Shown: piece after piece, positions 12,110 to 23,492 of the stretch
Layout: every line of letters begins with the position of its first letter
Numbering within the stretch: the first letter of the stretch is position 1
Source: Cerrena zonata
Lineage: Eukaryota > Basidiomycota > Agaricomycetes > Polyporales > Cerrenaceae
Assembly: GCA_038087015.1 (NCBI GenBank)
Contig: JASBNA010000003.1
Span: 1,674,001-1,738,000, forward strand
Direction: 5' to 3'
Length of the DNA: 64,000 nucleotides
Notes under the pieces: model-generated
Database searches by the model: none
Told to the model about the DNA's origin: nothing
Seen by the model: the letters and a program-made list of their open reading frames with translations, nothing else
Position numbers and translations under genes: made by a program

Positions 12110-13166
12110 ATGGTGGCAACACTCATTGAGGACCTTATCCCGGTCATCTTGGACTCTGCCGAAACTCGTCATCAAGGCGACCTTAGTCGATTCGCCCTCA
12201 TATCATCAGAATGGACATGGCATGCAACAAAGAGGCTGTATGCTTCACCTTGTATGCATACCTACGACGATTGCAAACTCCTTGCGCGAACTTTACGAGC
12301 CAAGGCCAACTTACGACGCTTAGTAACCGAAATATGGCTAGGGCCAAGCGTTCCGAAAGAGCGTCGAGAGAATTTTCAAGGTCGATGCTGAGGCTTGGTC
12401 ATCTTTACTCTACATCTTAGCATCGACCCCACTCCGATCGGCTATGATAGGGGGAAGTCTGGCCTCGTTCGCCACCCAGCTTGTCAGCATTGGAAGCAAT
12501 TTCAGGAACCTGCGACGTCTCCATATAGATGGAAGTGTATCCCAATATGACGCGGTATTCTACTGGGATAGAACTATCGCTTCTCAGTTATCTGGCCTTA
12601 CCCACTTAACGTTTTCGAAGCTTCGGCTTGTCATTGCACATCCATCCAACGTCCCTTCTCTACAAATCACTCATTTGTTCTTTGACGACGTCATGGTATT
12701 CCCTGGGGACCTACGCCATCTATGCCATAATTCTTGGCATAATCTACAACATCTTCGAATAACTGGACACACAGATTTGGATACGAATGAGGAGCTCCGG
12801 GCCACGATAGAACTCTGTACAAATATCCGTTCATTGGAATACGAAGCACGCGGTGTTTGGGAACACGGTGCAATCTATAATGATAGGCTTCCTGTGATTC
12901 CCTCACTACGAAAGCTTGTCCTGATCAATGTTCCCTTCGGCCGCGATTCACTTGAACACATCGATCGTTCTTTCCAGGCCTTAGAAGAGCTAAACGTAGC
13001 AGGGGGACGATCATACCGTGTTACATTAGACGATTGGTGCGAAGCGTTGAAGGGCCATAGTTTCTCATCTCTGCGGGAGCTGCGTACACCCCGCGCGATC
13101 GAGCATTCGCCTTTACAGCAGATATGTTTCAACCGTAACATCATCCTGTCCCGATTTATCTCCTAG
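12110..13166 (+). CDS. F-box/leucine-rich-repeat-like hypothetical protein with apparent frameshift
   Basis: The N-terminal frame (MVATLIEDLIPVILDSAETRHQGDLSR) resembles the start of Agaricomycete F-box-like proteins: two helices, then RFALISSEWTWHATKRLYASP. It stays open to about 12370, then continues in the next frame (IFKVDAEAWSSLLYILASTPL) to the stop at 13164-13166. There is no GT-AG pair that could make the switch; dropping one A in GAGAATTTT near 12371 restores one frame of about 350 codons. The C-terminal part has LRR-like periodicity (NLRRLHIDG, SLRKLVLINVPF, ALEELNVAGG, SLRELRTP). Such proteins usually serve as substrate receptors in SCF ubiquitin ligases, but many are uncharacterised. 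It may be intact with a sequence error or a young pseudogene. Confidence 0.55.
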
Positions 13167-13811
13167 ATGTCATGCGTAACCCTCAAGCTCAGGTAATCAT
13201 TCTACTAAACCTCAAACGCGTCCGCCATCTGCTTACTGTAACTTATATTGTGTTAGATTGGAATGTGATCTTCGTGCATGTTGACAACGATTCAAAATGT
13301 CGCTTGTGTGCCCATAGGTACAACTCTACAATAACGAATGTCTCAACTCAGATACCCTCGCAGATTGACCGCTCTGCCTATGGTATACTGGCCAATAATC
13401 CTTAGTTGGTCGCTGTCATGCCAAAGGTCATTTCCCCAATTGTGCTCTTTGTGTCAAACGTTAGCCGGTTGACCCTAACAATGTGATATTACTCAATTAC
13501 GTATCATTTCATGCAGTGTTCGGGCTGGCCTAAGGGTCCATAACCCGCTTGTGGCGAACTGGACAAGCGTGGTGTCCGAATGGCCACCCGCCGCTATTGT
13601 AATGAATCATCTCCCTAACTGACATTTACTCAAGCAGAACCCTCCACCTCTGTTCTAGTAGACTTTAACTCCTAAATAAGAGCTTTCCTTTATTCAGGGA
13701 TATTATCCACGCTTGAAGTCGGCCAAAGGCCGCTTGATACATGTTTGACATTCTCGTAATTGGGTAACACGTTCTGAAGAATGTGTACTTTGTTCTCATG
13801 ACGGTTCAGGA
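13167..13811. other. Intergenic stretch, no gene seen
   Basis: About 640 bp downstream of the F-box-like gene. No splice-consistent reading frame or RNA signature was found. Confidence 0.45.
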
Positions 13812-13818
13812 TATAAAG
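13812..13818 (+). promoter_or_regulatory. TATA-like box of the small Cys-rich gene
   Basis: TATAAAG lies 105 bp upstream of the ATG at 13923 and is followed by a C/T-rich stretch, a common fungal core promoter arrangement. Confidence 0.4.
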
Positions 13819-13922
13819 GCCAGCCCTGGCAATGCCACCACTTCCCCATTCCACAGCTCCTTTGCGCCCCTACCCTCTCTCGTCTTCAATTTAGCACCGT
13901 ATATCTTTCCTTCACTATCGAC

Positions 13923-14232
13923 ATGTGTGTCTTGGGCTCTCTCTTGACCATTTTCTCGTGCGGCGGTTACCATATGACAGCTGAACCTAAAAAGTGTGGC
14001 GAGCTCCTTCAATACGAAACAGAAAACGCAGCATGGAAACCCGGTCAACCAATGCCAAAGCCCCCTTCAAGCTGCGACGTTATCATGGGAAGATATGTTA
14101 CTACCAGACATGCCGACCGACTTTGTACTCTGGGTTGCAAAATGAATGGCAGATACCAGTTAGTGTTCAACGTTCACCTTCGATTTTCTAATCAGTCTCT
14201 AAGAAATCCTTTGTTGCAGCACTGTCTATTAA
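13923..14232 (+). CDS. Small cysteine-rich protein (about 82 aa), function unknown
   Basis: Exons 13923-14158 and 14220-14232 are joined across a 61-nt GT-AG intron. The product starts MCVLGSLLTIFSCGGYHM and contains six cysteines, with the stretches KCGELLQYE, PPSSCDVIMGRYVTTRH and LCTLGCKMNG. The N-terminus is mildly hydrophobic but not a clear signal peptide. I recall similar short proteins from Agaricomycete genomes but know no function. Conservation of the Cys pattern would be the main argument that it is real; coding potential here rests on the TATA box, good splice sites and composition. The second exon encodes only four residues before the stop. Confidence 0.5.
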
Positions 14233-14475
14233 TCAAGACATGAAAATATCGATATATCTTCACTATTCAATCTCAGGGCAAAAGTCCTATAATTTCATTT
14301 CAGCTTCAAATTAGATGTGTCCACGTTATTCGTGGAGTTATAATGTTCTCTGTATTTAAACGACTGTAATCAATGTCGGGCATGAATCGATTTCGTACCA
14401 ATCAATGCACATAGTCAGTGACTACTATTAGCCCTCAGCCTAGTTCAGGTTCCTTCTTGTCCAAATTGGGCCACC

Positions 14476-14565
14476 ATGAAAGACCACGATCAGCGCTTGA
14501 CATCAACTACTTTTCTCCCGTCCCGCCACCATGCCTTCAGCAAGTACATCTGTGCTGCATTTTAG
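14476..14565 (+). promoter_or_regulatory. Possible upstream ORF overlapping the RCL1 start
   Basis: An ATG in good context (ccaccATGa) opens a 29-codon frame that ends at 14563-14565, inside the RCL1 coding region and out of frame with it. If the transcript starts upstream of 14476, this uORF would reduce RCL1 translation. The transcript start is not known from sequence. Confidence 0.3.
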
Positions 14566-16016
14566 CGGTCACCAACATCTACGCTATAGACTAGTTCTCT
14601 CAATAATCAGTGGGAAACCTGTCAAGATAGACAAAATCCGCTCAGATGACAAAAATCCTGGTCTAAGAGGTCCGCAATAGAAGTTTTTTCATGTTCAGAC
14701 ACACTCTCATATGAAATTTGCCTACTTGTATAGATTATGAGGTCAGCTTACTGAGACTGCTGGAGAGAGTCACCAATGGAACAATCATTGAAATATCCGT
14801 TACTGGTGGGTTAAGCCTATACAAAGGCACAAACATGACGTTTCTCAATGTGCTTCTTAGGTACCACTATACTATTGAAGCCTGGAATTATTGCCGGAGG
14901 CCCGATCGCCCATGAATGTCCCTTGTCTCGTTCTATTGGATATTTCCTCGAACCCATCATCATGCTCGCACCTTTCGCTAAGAAGCCGTTAAACCTGACA
15001 ATACGAGGAATTACATCTGACGACCAGGATCTTTCGGTTAGTACTCATACATATACCATGTTGTACAACCGAACTCATACATAGAATAGGTAGACTTAAT
15101 GCGTACAGTTACTTTACCTCATTTGCAATTATTCGGTGTCTCTGAAGGCCTGGAGTTGAGAGTAGGTCGTCCCCTATCCGCCCTTGTCACCAGCTTGACC
15201 CTCTGTTTGTAGATTAAAAAGCGCGGAAGCTCACCTGGAGGAGGAGGAGAAGTTCAATTTCTGTGTCCAGTCGTAAAACAGGTCAAGACGGTGAACTTCG
15301 TGGATAATGGACGCATCAAACGGATACGAGGAATCGCGTATGTTTGTTCCTCCCCTCCCACGTCGAGTTAGAGTTGACCTTGGCTTTACGTAGACACGCC
15401 GTTCGTGTCAGCCCGCAGTTTTCTAATCGCATGATTGAGGCCTCGCGTTCCGTCCTAAACCGCTACATTCCCGACATATATTTATATTCTGATGTATACA
15501 AAGGCGAAGACAGTGGAAAGTAGGTCATCCGCTTTACAACCGAGATCTACGCAGCTCATCACAATGCTAGATCACCTGGTTATGCACTGAGCCTTCTGGC
15601 CGAGTCAACAACTGGTGCTATCCATTGTGCAGAAGCCGTTTCGAAACCTGGAGTCACACCGGAAGATATTGCATTATTGGCTTCTCGAGCCCTGCTTAAA
15701 GAGGTTTCAAGAGGAGGATGTATTGATCGAAAACATCAAACCCTCGCCCTTTTGTGGATGGTCCTTGGTAGTGAAGATGTCGGGCGAGTACGGATGGGTG
15801 AACCATCGCCTCGAACGTGGGTATCATGGCCTAGATGTTTAAATTATCTGCTGATCATGTCGTGATTCTAGCATTCAATTTCTAAGAGATGTTCGGGACT
15901 TCTTTGGAACATCATTCAAGATCGTGCCTGCGGACAAGAGCGACCCGGATTGCTCAGAGCTCCTATTTTCTTGTTATGGAACGGGATACGTGAATGCAAA
16001 TAGGTCTCTTGCATAA
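14531..16016 (+). CDS. RCL1: RNA 3'-phosphate cyclase-like protein Rcl1
   Basis: Eight exons: 14531-14669, 14734-14805, 14861-15036, 15090-15161, 15213-15337, 15394-15519, 15571-15816, 15872-16016; about 366 aa (human 373). Recognisable blocks are LRYRLVLSIISGKPVKIDKIR at the N-terminus, GTTILLKPGIIAGGPIAHEC, RSIGYFLEP, the glycine run KKRGSSPGGGGEVQFLCPV and SPGYALSLLAESTTGAI. Rcl1 acts in the nucleolus with Bms1 in 18S rRNA maturation at site A2 (established knowledge) and lacks cyclase activity. All introns are GT-AG and phases agree throughout, with no indel needed. The start codon has a strong context (cgccaccATGc). An overlapping uORF may precede it. Confidence 0.95.
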
Positions 16017-16170
16017 TTCGATTGGGAACTTCACTCAAGTCCTTTAGGCAACGTTATGGTATGTGTATTTGAGATCGTCGTGTCCGGCAATTATCTAAAA
16101 CAACAATACCGGTAGGAGTACAAAAACGGAGTACAAAAACGGAAAGCTGTTTGACTAATCGTGGTCATTC

Positions 16171-16473
16171 ATGGTAAACGATTTATACCCCGACTTCCCC
16201 CTCGCGGAGAAGCTTGCGGAGAGAACATTTCGGCATTCTCGTATCGGGAGGCCGACACCTACTCTCCTTGAAGTTATAGAGACTTTGGGTCATCAGGCTC
16301 AATACTCTATCACGTTGTATGGGGTACCATACGGCTCTGGGCAAATAGACGTTGACGGCCGCTCATTCCGCGTCGATTACTACCTGGGGGCCATACTGGG
16401 ACCGGGGTCAGAGTGGGATATTATTGTCCTCCATTGCTATCCCAAACCACGGTCGAAGACACGACGATCATGA
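16171..16473 (+). CDS. Hypothetical 100-aa frame, weak support
   Basis: An uninterrupted ATG-to-stop frame starting MVNDLYPDFPLAEKLAERTF and ending in a basic tail KPRSKTRRS. I recognise no family. It sits between RCL1 and the GH3 gene, just after a short direct duplication (AGTACAAAAACGGAGTACAAAAACGG region, about 16112-16141). It could be a remnant or chance; no splice extension was found. Confidence 0.2.
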   Translation: MVNDLYPDFPLAEKLAERTFRHSRIGRPTPTLLEVIETLGHQAQYSITLYGVPYGSGQIDVDGRSFRVDYYLGAILGPGSEWDIIVLHCYPKPRSKTRRS

Positions 16474-16939
16474 GGCTACATTGGAATATTCGACGATAAT
16501 GTCATTCGTAACTCCATACTTTTACATCAAAACTCCGACCGATGCTTGTGGAAGTTTAAACCTTCTTGACTTGTTTACGTTTGCATTCCATATGGTTCCA
16601 ATAAACGCAGGTAGTGGTTGTCAAGGGTGCCAAAAATCCCCCAATTATTTACACGATTATCTCCAATTTGACATTCTAACCCAGAGGGAAGTACCCGCCC
16701 AATGGTAGAGAACGTTTATATCGAACATGCTTGTTGCTCACCCGCGAAGAATATGAAAAGAAGCACCACGTGATGGTACACGGCGACTCCTGTGACCAGG
16801 TCATACGCCACCACGATCTCATGCCATCACCTTCTTCACGCGCCGCCTTTCCAACATTAGACAGTTTTACGGCTCACTTGCCGCGTCGCTTGTGGACATA
16901 CTTGCCAAGATTATGGTTCCCTGAAGCGAGATTTCCAAC
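16474..16939. other. Upstream region of the GH3 gene
   Basis: About 470 bp without a supported gene. It probably contains the regulatory sequence of the GH3 beta-glucosidase gene, but I did not identify a specific operator. Confidence 0.4.
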
Positions 16940-16947
16940 TATAAAAG
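16940..16947 (+). promoter_or_regulatory. TATA box of the GH3 beta-glucosidase gene
   Basis: TATAAAAG lies 61 bp upstream of the signal-peptide ATG at 17008. Strong TATA boxes are common in inducible secreted-enzyme genes of fungi. Confidence 0.6.
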
Positions 16948-17007
16948 CTTGCTCCATGCTCCGAGTTTCAACCGACCAACGTCGTTCGCTGTTTGTCGTC
17001 GTCCACC

Positions 17008-20000
17008 ATGAAACTCTCCACGGGTTTAGTTGGTATCTACAATATCTTGCTGGTCACTGTCGCCGTTGCAGCACCCTCATCTAGTGCTGTTTCGTCGGCT
17101 GCTGCCAGTACTGTTTCGAACCTCAGTTCTGCAGCACCAGTATCATCATCATCAGCGGCTTCGGTCTCGTTCTCATCGGTTTCTGCGGTCTCCACAGTCT
17201 CTGCGGTCCCTACAGGCTCAGTGTCTGCTCCCTCGGGCAGTGTTTCTTTCTCCGTGTCTGCTTCTGGTTCAGCCATTTCTTCGCTGAGCTCGGTTGCGAG
17301 TAACGTTACCTCCGCTCCTGTCAGCGCCCCAACATTCAACTCAGGTGCTGGAATAGAAACAGGTATGCTTCTCGGACATTACTCGCTTTCTGTCTTCTAT
17401 ATGTCGTTGCGAACATGCTGTCAAGTTGGCAGTGGTTTAACTTTTTGGAGTGACGCAATTCCACGTGGTGAACGATCACCTCGATCTACGATCCAGGGCG
17501 TCATTCACTCTTCACTTCGATGTTTCGGCATAGTGTGGCCTCCCACACGAGTCCGAGAAGGCTACAACACCATTCATTTGACTTCGTTACTGCGGATGTA
17601 AGACCCGACTAACGTTCAATCTCACCACTCATGAGTTACTGGTGGACTCCTGTCTCAAGGACCAAGTTCTGTTGTTTAATCTCTCTTCCACTATTTGTAT
17701 TTGTTATACTATTCATTCTTCTATTTCCAACTTTGTTCAATCGATTCCGATTTCGTGAACATGTAGCTGACTTCACAACCTCAACTAACGCACAACTAGG
17801 AATCATTGCTCCTCCCATTACTCCGGCACCCTTTACCCCATTCCCAGTAGCCTCAGACACTCCTATTCCTGGTACATTCCCCGAGACTCGCCCTCAAAAC
17901 CCTCCAGATGTGTCTCAGTCTGGGAAAGTCGTCCCGGATTTCGGTGTGGCATGGAAGACCGCCCATAGCAAAGCAAAGGCCCTAATTGCAGGCTGGAGTC
18001 TCGAAGATAAGGTGGATGCCGTCACTGGTGTCGGCTGGCAAGGAGGCCTCTGTGTCGGAAATATTAAACCGATACAAAACTTCCCTGGTCTTTGCCTTGA
18101 AGTATGTTATCAACGTATTTCACCATAATATCTAACTGATAATTGAACTAGGATGCACCTCTCGGAGTACGGAATGTAGATTTCGTGACTGCATTTTCAA
18201 CTGGCCTCAGTACAGCTGCAACGTACGTGTATCTCCACTAGTAATATTCCCTCATAGTAAAGAGGCGATTAGCTTCAACCGAACTTTGATGCGCACCCGT
18301 GGTCTCTTCATGGGAGAAGAGCACAAGGGCAAAGGTGTGAATATTGCACTGGGCCCAATGATGAACCTCGGGTAAGAGCAATCTCGCAATTCTGTTGTTT
18401 TACAGTAATTGACCAAAAGATCAGGCGTGTTGCTCAAGCTGGACGTAACTGGGAAGGTTTTGGTGCCGATCCGTTCTTAGCGGGTGAAGCTGCCTACGAA
18501 ACGATTCTGGGAATGCAACAGGGCGGCGTTCAAGCAACTGCCAAACATTTTGTGAACAAGTAAGCGGCCTTCCTTGAGGAAATGAAGGCATAAAACTAAC
18601 ACTCGAAATAGTGATCAAGAGCACAAGCGCACAATGAGTTCCTCAAACGTAGATGACAGAACACAGCATGAGATTTATGCTCATCCATTCTTGCGTAGCG
18701 TTCAAGCTGGCGTTGCAAGTGTCATGTGTAGCTACAGTGAGTAATATGGAAAACCTTCCCTTCGGCAAGACGTCTAAACATATCTGCAGACTTGATCAAC
18801 GATACTTTCGCTTGCGAGAACGACAAAATGCTCAACGATGTCTTGAAGCGTGAATTTGGTTTCCAAGGCTATGTGATGACAGATTGGAGTGCTCAACATT
18901 CCACTGAGAGTGCTGTGGCCGGTCTCGATGTAAGTAGCACTCTGATTATTCTTCTTGTTCGTTCTCTAGACTCTTGATACTAATATTTTCACAGATGTCC
19001 ATGCCCGGAGATATCACGTTCAACTCGAACACATCCTACTGGGGCCAAAACCTGACGAATTTCGTACAAAACGGTACTATTCAAGAATCTCGGGTAGACG
19101 ATATGGTGACCCGTATTCTTGCTTCATGGTACTTCCTTGGACAAGACAAAGGCTATCCATCAGGTAAGTACACTACTTTAGATTGTTATACCTCTTCCAA
19201 TCTTATACGTTTCTTCTCGCAGTCAGTTTCAATGCATTCAACCTCAATGATGAAGTCAACAATAAACACGTTGATGTACAAGCCGATCACTTCCAAAACG
19301 TTCGTGAAATTGGTGCAGCGAGCGCTGTCCTTCTGAAAAACACAAAGAACGCACTACCTTTGAAAAAGCCGAGGAGTGTTGTCCTCATCGGTAATGATGC
19401 AGGATCTGCGCTTCATGGGCCTAATGGTTTCGGCGATCGTGGTGGCGATGATGGTGTTCTTGCAATGGGTTGGGGCTCGGGAACTACCCAATTCCCGTAT
19501 TTGATCTCTCCTTTGGAAGCTATCCAAGCTCGTGCTAGGCAGGATAGATCCATTGTATCGTGGTGGTTGGATAATTTCAATACCGCTGGAGCTGCTGGTG
19601 CTGCACTTGGTCAGGATGTTGCGGTACGCATACCTCTTCCTTTACTTAGCCTTTGCATTGTCTCACTAAAAGTATCTCCTAGCTTGTATTTGTCAATGCG
19701 GACTCTGGTGAAGGATATATCACAGTCGACGGTAATGAGGGTGATCGTAAAAACCTCACGTTGTGGCAGAACGGAGAAAACCTCATCACGGCTGTTGCAA
19801 ACAGCAACAAGAACACCATCGTCATTGCTCACTCCGTTGGTGCTGCCATCATGGAATCATGGATTGATCACCCCAATGTCACCGCAGTACGTGTCAATTA
19901 TTGCTTGAGATGAAGGCTTTTCCTTATGTGCTCGTTCTTCTAGGTTATCTGGGCCGGCATTCCAGGCCAAGAAGCTGGTAACTCAATTGCCGATGTCCTA

Positions 20001-20703
20001 TATGGCGACTTCAACCCTTCAGGGCGTCTTCCATACACCATTGCCAAGCAGCTGTCTGATTACTCGGCGCAATTGACAACCGGCGGAGGACCTAACGACA
20101 TTCTCAGCATCCCGTACACCGAAGCTCTCAATATTGATTATCGCCACTTCGACGCCGCCGGCATCGAGCCTCGCTTCGAATTCGGTTTCGGTCTCAGTTA
20201 CACCACCTTCAAGTTCTCCGGTCTATCCGCCTCCCCCGTCAGACACTCTGATAGGACTTTTGCTGATCTGGAAGCGAACTGGGCTGCAGGCAAACCGTCT
20301 CCCATCTCTGAAGGTTCATCAACCGCTATTTGGCTTCATCGTCCTGCTGTTGAGGTCACATTTACCGTCACCAACACTGGCAAGGTTACTGGTGGAGAGG
20401 TAAGTCACCTTAGGCTGGTATGGATTACAGGAAAGAATCTGAACATCGACATCTTTGTAGATTCCTCAACTTTATCTTCAACACCCATCCTCCGCCGGAG
20501 AACCACCTTCCATCTTGAAAGGCTTCTCCGACGTCTTGCTCCGACCTGGACAGAGCAAGACCGTTACAATCCACCTGTCTCGCCATGACCTCTCTATCTG
20601 GGACACTGTAGGCCAAGGCTGGGCTCGCCCTAAGGGTACCATCAAATTCGCCATAGGCCAGAGCAGCAGGAAGTTCCAGTTGCACGGTACCATCCCCATT
20701 TAA
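17008..20703 (+). CDS. Secreted GH3 beta-glucosidase with Ser-rich N-terminal region
   Basis: Twelve exons: 17008-17362, 17800-18101, 18152-18222, 18273-18371, 18425-18559, 18612-18736, 18790-18929, 18995-19163, 19223-19623, 19683-19886, 19944-20399, 20461-20703; about 899 aa. Order: signal peptide ([21 protein letters not shown]), about 100 residues of Ser/Ala/Val-rich linker, GH3 N-domain with the nucleophile Asp in [14 protein letters not shown]3 C-domain (VSFNAFN... [22 protein letters not shown]) and a fibronectin-III-like domain ending LHGTIPI. It hydrolyses cellobiose and short beta-glucans outside the cell. Intron 1 is 437 nt, far longer than the others, and contains an in-frame alternative start (see findings). 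Family-level assignment is firm; exact substrate is not. Confidence 0.95.
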
Positions 20704-20864
20704 TGATTTAATCAAATCATTCACGTTTATACCGGTCTTTCCAATGTAACGATGTATCTTGGTCAGCTATGACTTATACCATTCCGTGTATATATATACC
20801 AATTCAATTGTGTATCGAATATTATTGATGAATGTGTATCGCAGCGGAAGTCGTTAACATAAGG

Positions 20865-23178
20865 CTATCGATATATGATGCATACATTCCCAAAGTCTCC
20901 GTTACCTTCTCCACCGCCAGCATTGACCAACCATTGTTCAAGCATCGGCCATCCAACATTAAACCTAACACACAATTCATCTGTATGATGTTCTCCATCT
21001 AATAAGGGTATCAATGCTGGAGGAAATGGGGATGCGGTATGTGGTAGATGTGAAGTGGGTCCTGAGGGTGATTTACTCAGATGAGTGCCGCTTCTATTGT
21101 GTGCATGACCTCCAATGGTACTTCGCCCACCACTTGAATGCTCACTCTCGGTTCCCTCAGATACACCTGGGTTCCCGACGGCATCGGGAGAGATTCGGAA
21201 ATTAGAGAACTGTGGAGACGAAGAGACATAGGTTGGTATCGTGCTCGTGCTCGAGATTGAGGATGTGTAGTCCACATGAGAATGTCTTCTAGAACCAGGT
21301 TCTCGTGCAGTTAAGTTGTGAGCGCGGAGTCCGCGTGTTCGAAGAGTGGGAGTTTTGTCTTCGACCACTGGGGCGGGAGACGATTTGAGAGACAGCGTTT
21401 GCAGATGAGGGGGTGCTCTTTCGGCTGCACTCTCTCTGTACACCGTTCGTAAAAGGGCCAGATCACGTTCTTGCACCCGTGGAGTCGCAAGAGCCATTTC
21501 CCCATCCACAGACGCAAGGGTCGCTGTCGCCTCCTGAGCCCGTGGTCGCATTCGCACATGTTCGGGTTCGTGGCGAGCAAAGGATTGGGAGGGTTGAGCT
21601 ATGACGCTGCTAGAGATTTCCGGTGACCGTTCTCCAAACCTAATCAATTCGTCGCTAACTCCAGACATGCCCACTGGCGGCTCAACGGGCACTGGCTTTG
21701 TAGACAAGAGCACGGGCCAACGATGCATTCTCCTGAGGAATCCCTAAAAATGATGGTTATTCGGCGAGACAATACCAAGAGACAATCAAAGCAGGCATAC
21801 TTTGACTACTCCAAAGCTAATGAACCGCCTGACGTCAACACCCTTTCCGTATATGTCGTATTCTTGCATCCATTGATACACTGTGATACCCGGTTTCAAA
21901 CGAGAGTAGAGGTGTAGCATACTAGGCCAGTCCAAAACGGCACCTGCGAGCACACTGTGTCATTATAAGAGATGACTAGGAGAGAGGTCACAGTACCTTG
22001 TCTGCCTACATGGGAGACTGCTTCACTGGCAACGTGATCCTCGCTTGCTAATGATGATATACACTTGCGTAGGGTATAAATATTCGAGAATTGGAATACA
22101 TCTACCATCATTATAACCTGATAATATCTACCGCCAGTCAAAGGAATTTAGTAGAGGTTGATCCTTTATCATACTAGTATAGACTTACTTCAAATGCGCA
22201 ATTGCTTCACGAGCAAGAGCTATATCACAATCAGCCAACTGTGCTATTCGTGCGATGTGATTTACACCATCGATGAATTCACAAACCTACAAAAAATCAG
22301 AAGTTGACTCTAAATATAAATTACTAGGCGTACTTTCGCAATTGTCAGATCCCAGTTTGGGGAAATGCGACCTTTGAAGTCAATCAGAGGATATGGGACT
22401 TGCCAATCTTTGACGGGTGGAGGATTCGGATAAAACGGTATCAGTTTGAGTTCTATAGAGTTGAATTTGTCTATTGGAATAGATGTTTCACGGTAAGAGT
22501 TGAGATCCTCGTAGAGCTGTTCAAGAACGGCATAGATCTTTGAGGAGTTCTCTGGAGAAGACAGAAACTCAGACTCGTCCTAGTAATATCTTTTAGAGAG
22601 AAACAAATAAACATTAAATATCCGACAAACCTCACAAGCAGTTAGCACCCTTCCAATTTTGCGGATAATAGGTTCGAAACAACTAAGGTCTGCTGAGCGG
22701 TCGAAAACAAGGCACAGGTTAAACCGGAAATAGTTCCTTTGATATCGACCATAAAGCTCTACAGGGAACCCAATAATTTTATGATTATGGGTTGTGCATA
22801 CAACCAAACGGCCGTATAATGCGGTATTGGGTATGACATATTTCGAGATATCGTCAAAGTGAAACAGATATCTATTTTCAGCAGCCTTTCGTTTCGGTGA
22901 ACGGATCTGTCGAGCATCGGCTGGATTCAATCCTGGGGTCTTGAGTGTCGACGGGAATGGGCGATGAGTGCTCAACTCAGGATTCTCCTCTGAAGGTTGT
23001 ACAGATGGAGAAGGAGGCCCCTGAGTCTTGTCAGGGGTCGATTTGGATCCTTCACAGTTATTGGAGTTGGTAGCAATAAGACCTTCCGGGACCTGGTAGA
23101 CAATCTTGGGACCTTCAACGAGGTCGAAGACTGCATAGAAGACAGATTCAATGCGAGGCAAGAAGGAGATCCCAGCAT
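20865..23178 (-). CDS. NPR2: Nitrogen permease regulator 2 (Npr2/NPRL2)
   Basis: Supported exons: about 23178-22631, 22579-22334, 22286-22189, 22127-21997, 21943-21801, 21743-20865; over 676 codons. The N-terminal longin-like domain reads SFLPRIESVFYAVFDLVEGPK then IVYQVPEGLI; later conserved blocks are RNYFRFNLCLVFD, PLIDFKGRISPNWDLT and VYQWMQEYDIYGKG. The C-terminus ends FGNVCIIYR. A Ser/Pro-rich insert separates the last blocks. Npr2 with Npr3 forms the SEACIT/GATOR1 core that restrains TORC1 on amino acid starvation. No ATG is in frame before a stop near 23228, so the first exon must lie upstream or a base is wrong; the 5' end is a minimum. It faces OGG1 across about 315 bp. Confidence 0.9.
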
Positions 23179-23492
23179 CTGCTATCGTTGCTAGATTGGT
23201 GTCTACCCTATAGGTTTCGCTCTAGTAATTTCGTAAGCACCAAGTTGATTTAATATAAACACACTACGCGTACCAACCTGCAATATACTATCAAGATATT
23301 ATATCTATTTGACAAGAAAATAAAAGGCGTACATTGATGTTCAAATGAAGCTGCGACAAGTCGTCACAGTATGACGAGCATCTGGTTGTGAATTGAAAGG
23401 CCAATTTCGACAGACGCCGTGTGCATCTCTTTCTTTGTTACCTACCACAATCTTCTCTGTATATTCTCGAGCAGCAGTCAGTGTTCCGTGAA

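Noticed and set aside
17037..17339. 100-codon acidic minus-strand frame (TETAE-type repeats)
   Set aside because: It is antisense to the Ser/Val-rich linker of the GH3 enzyme and reflects its TCN codon bias.
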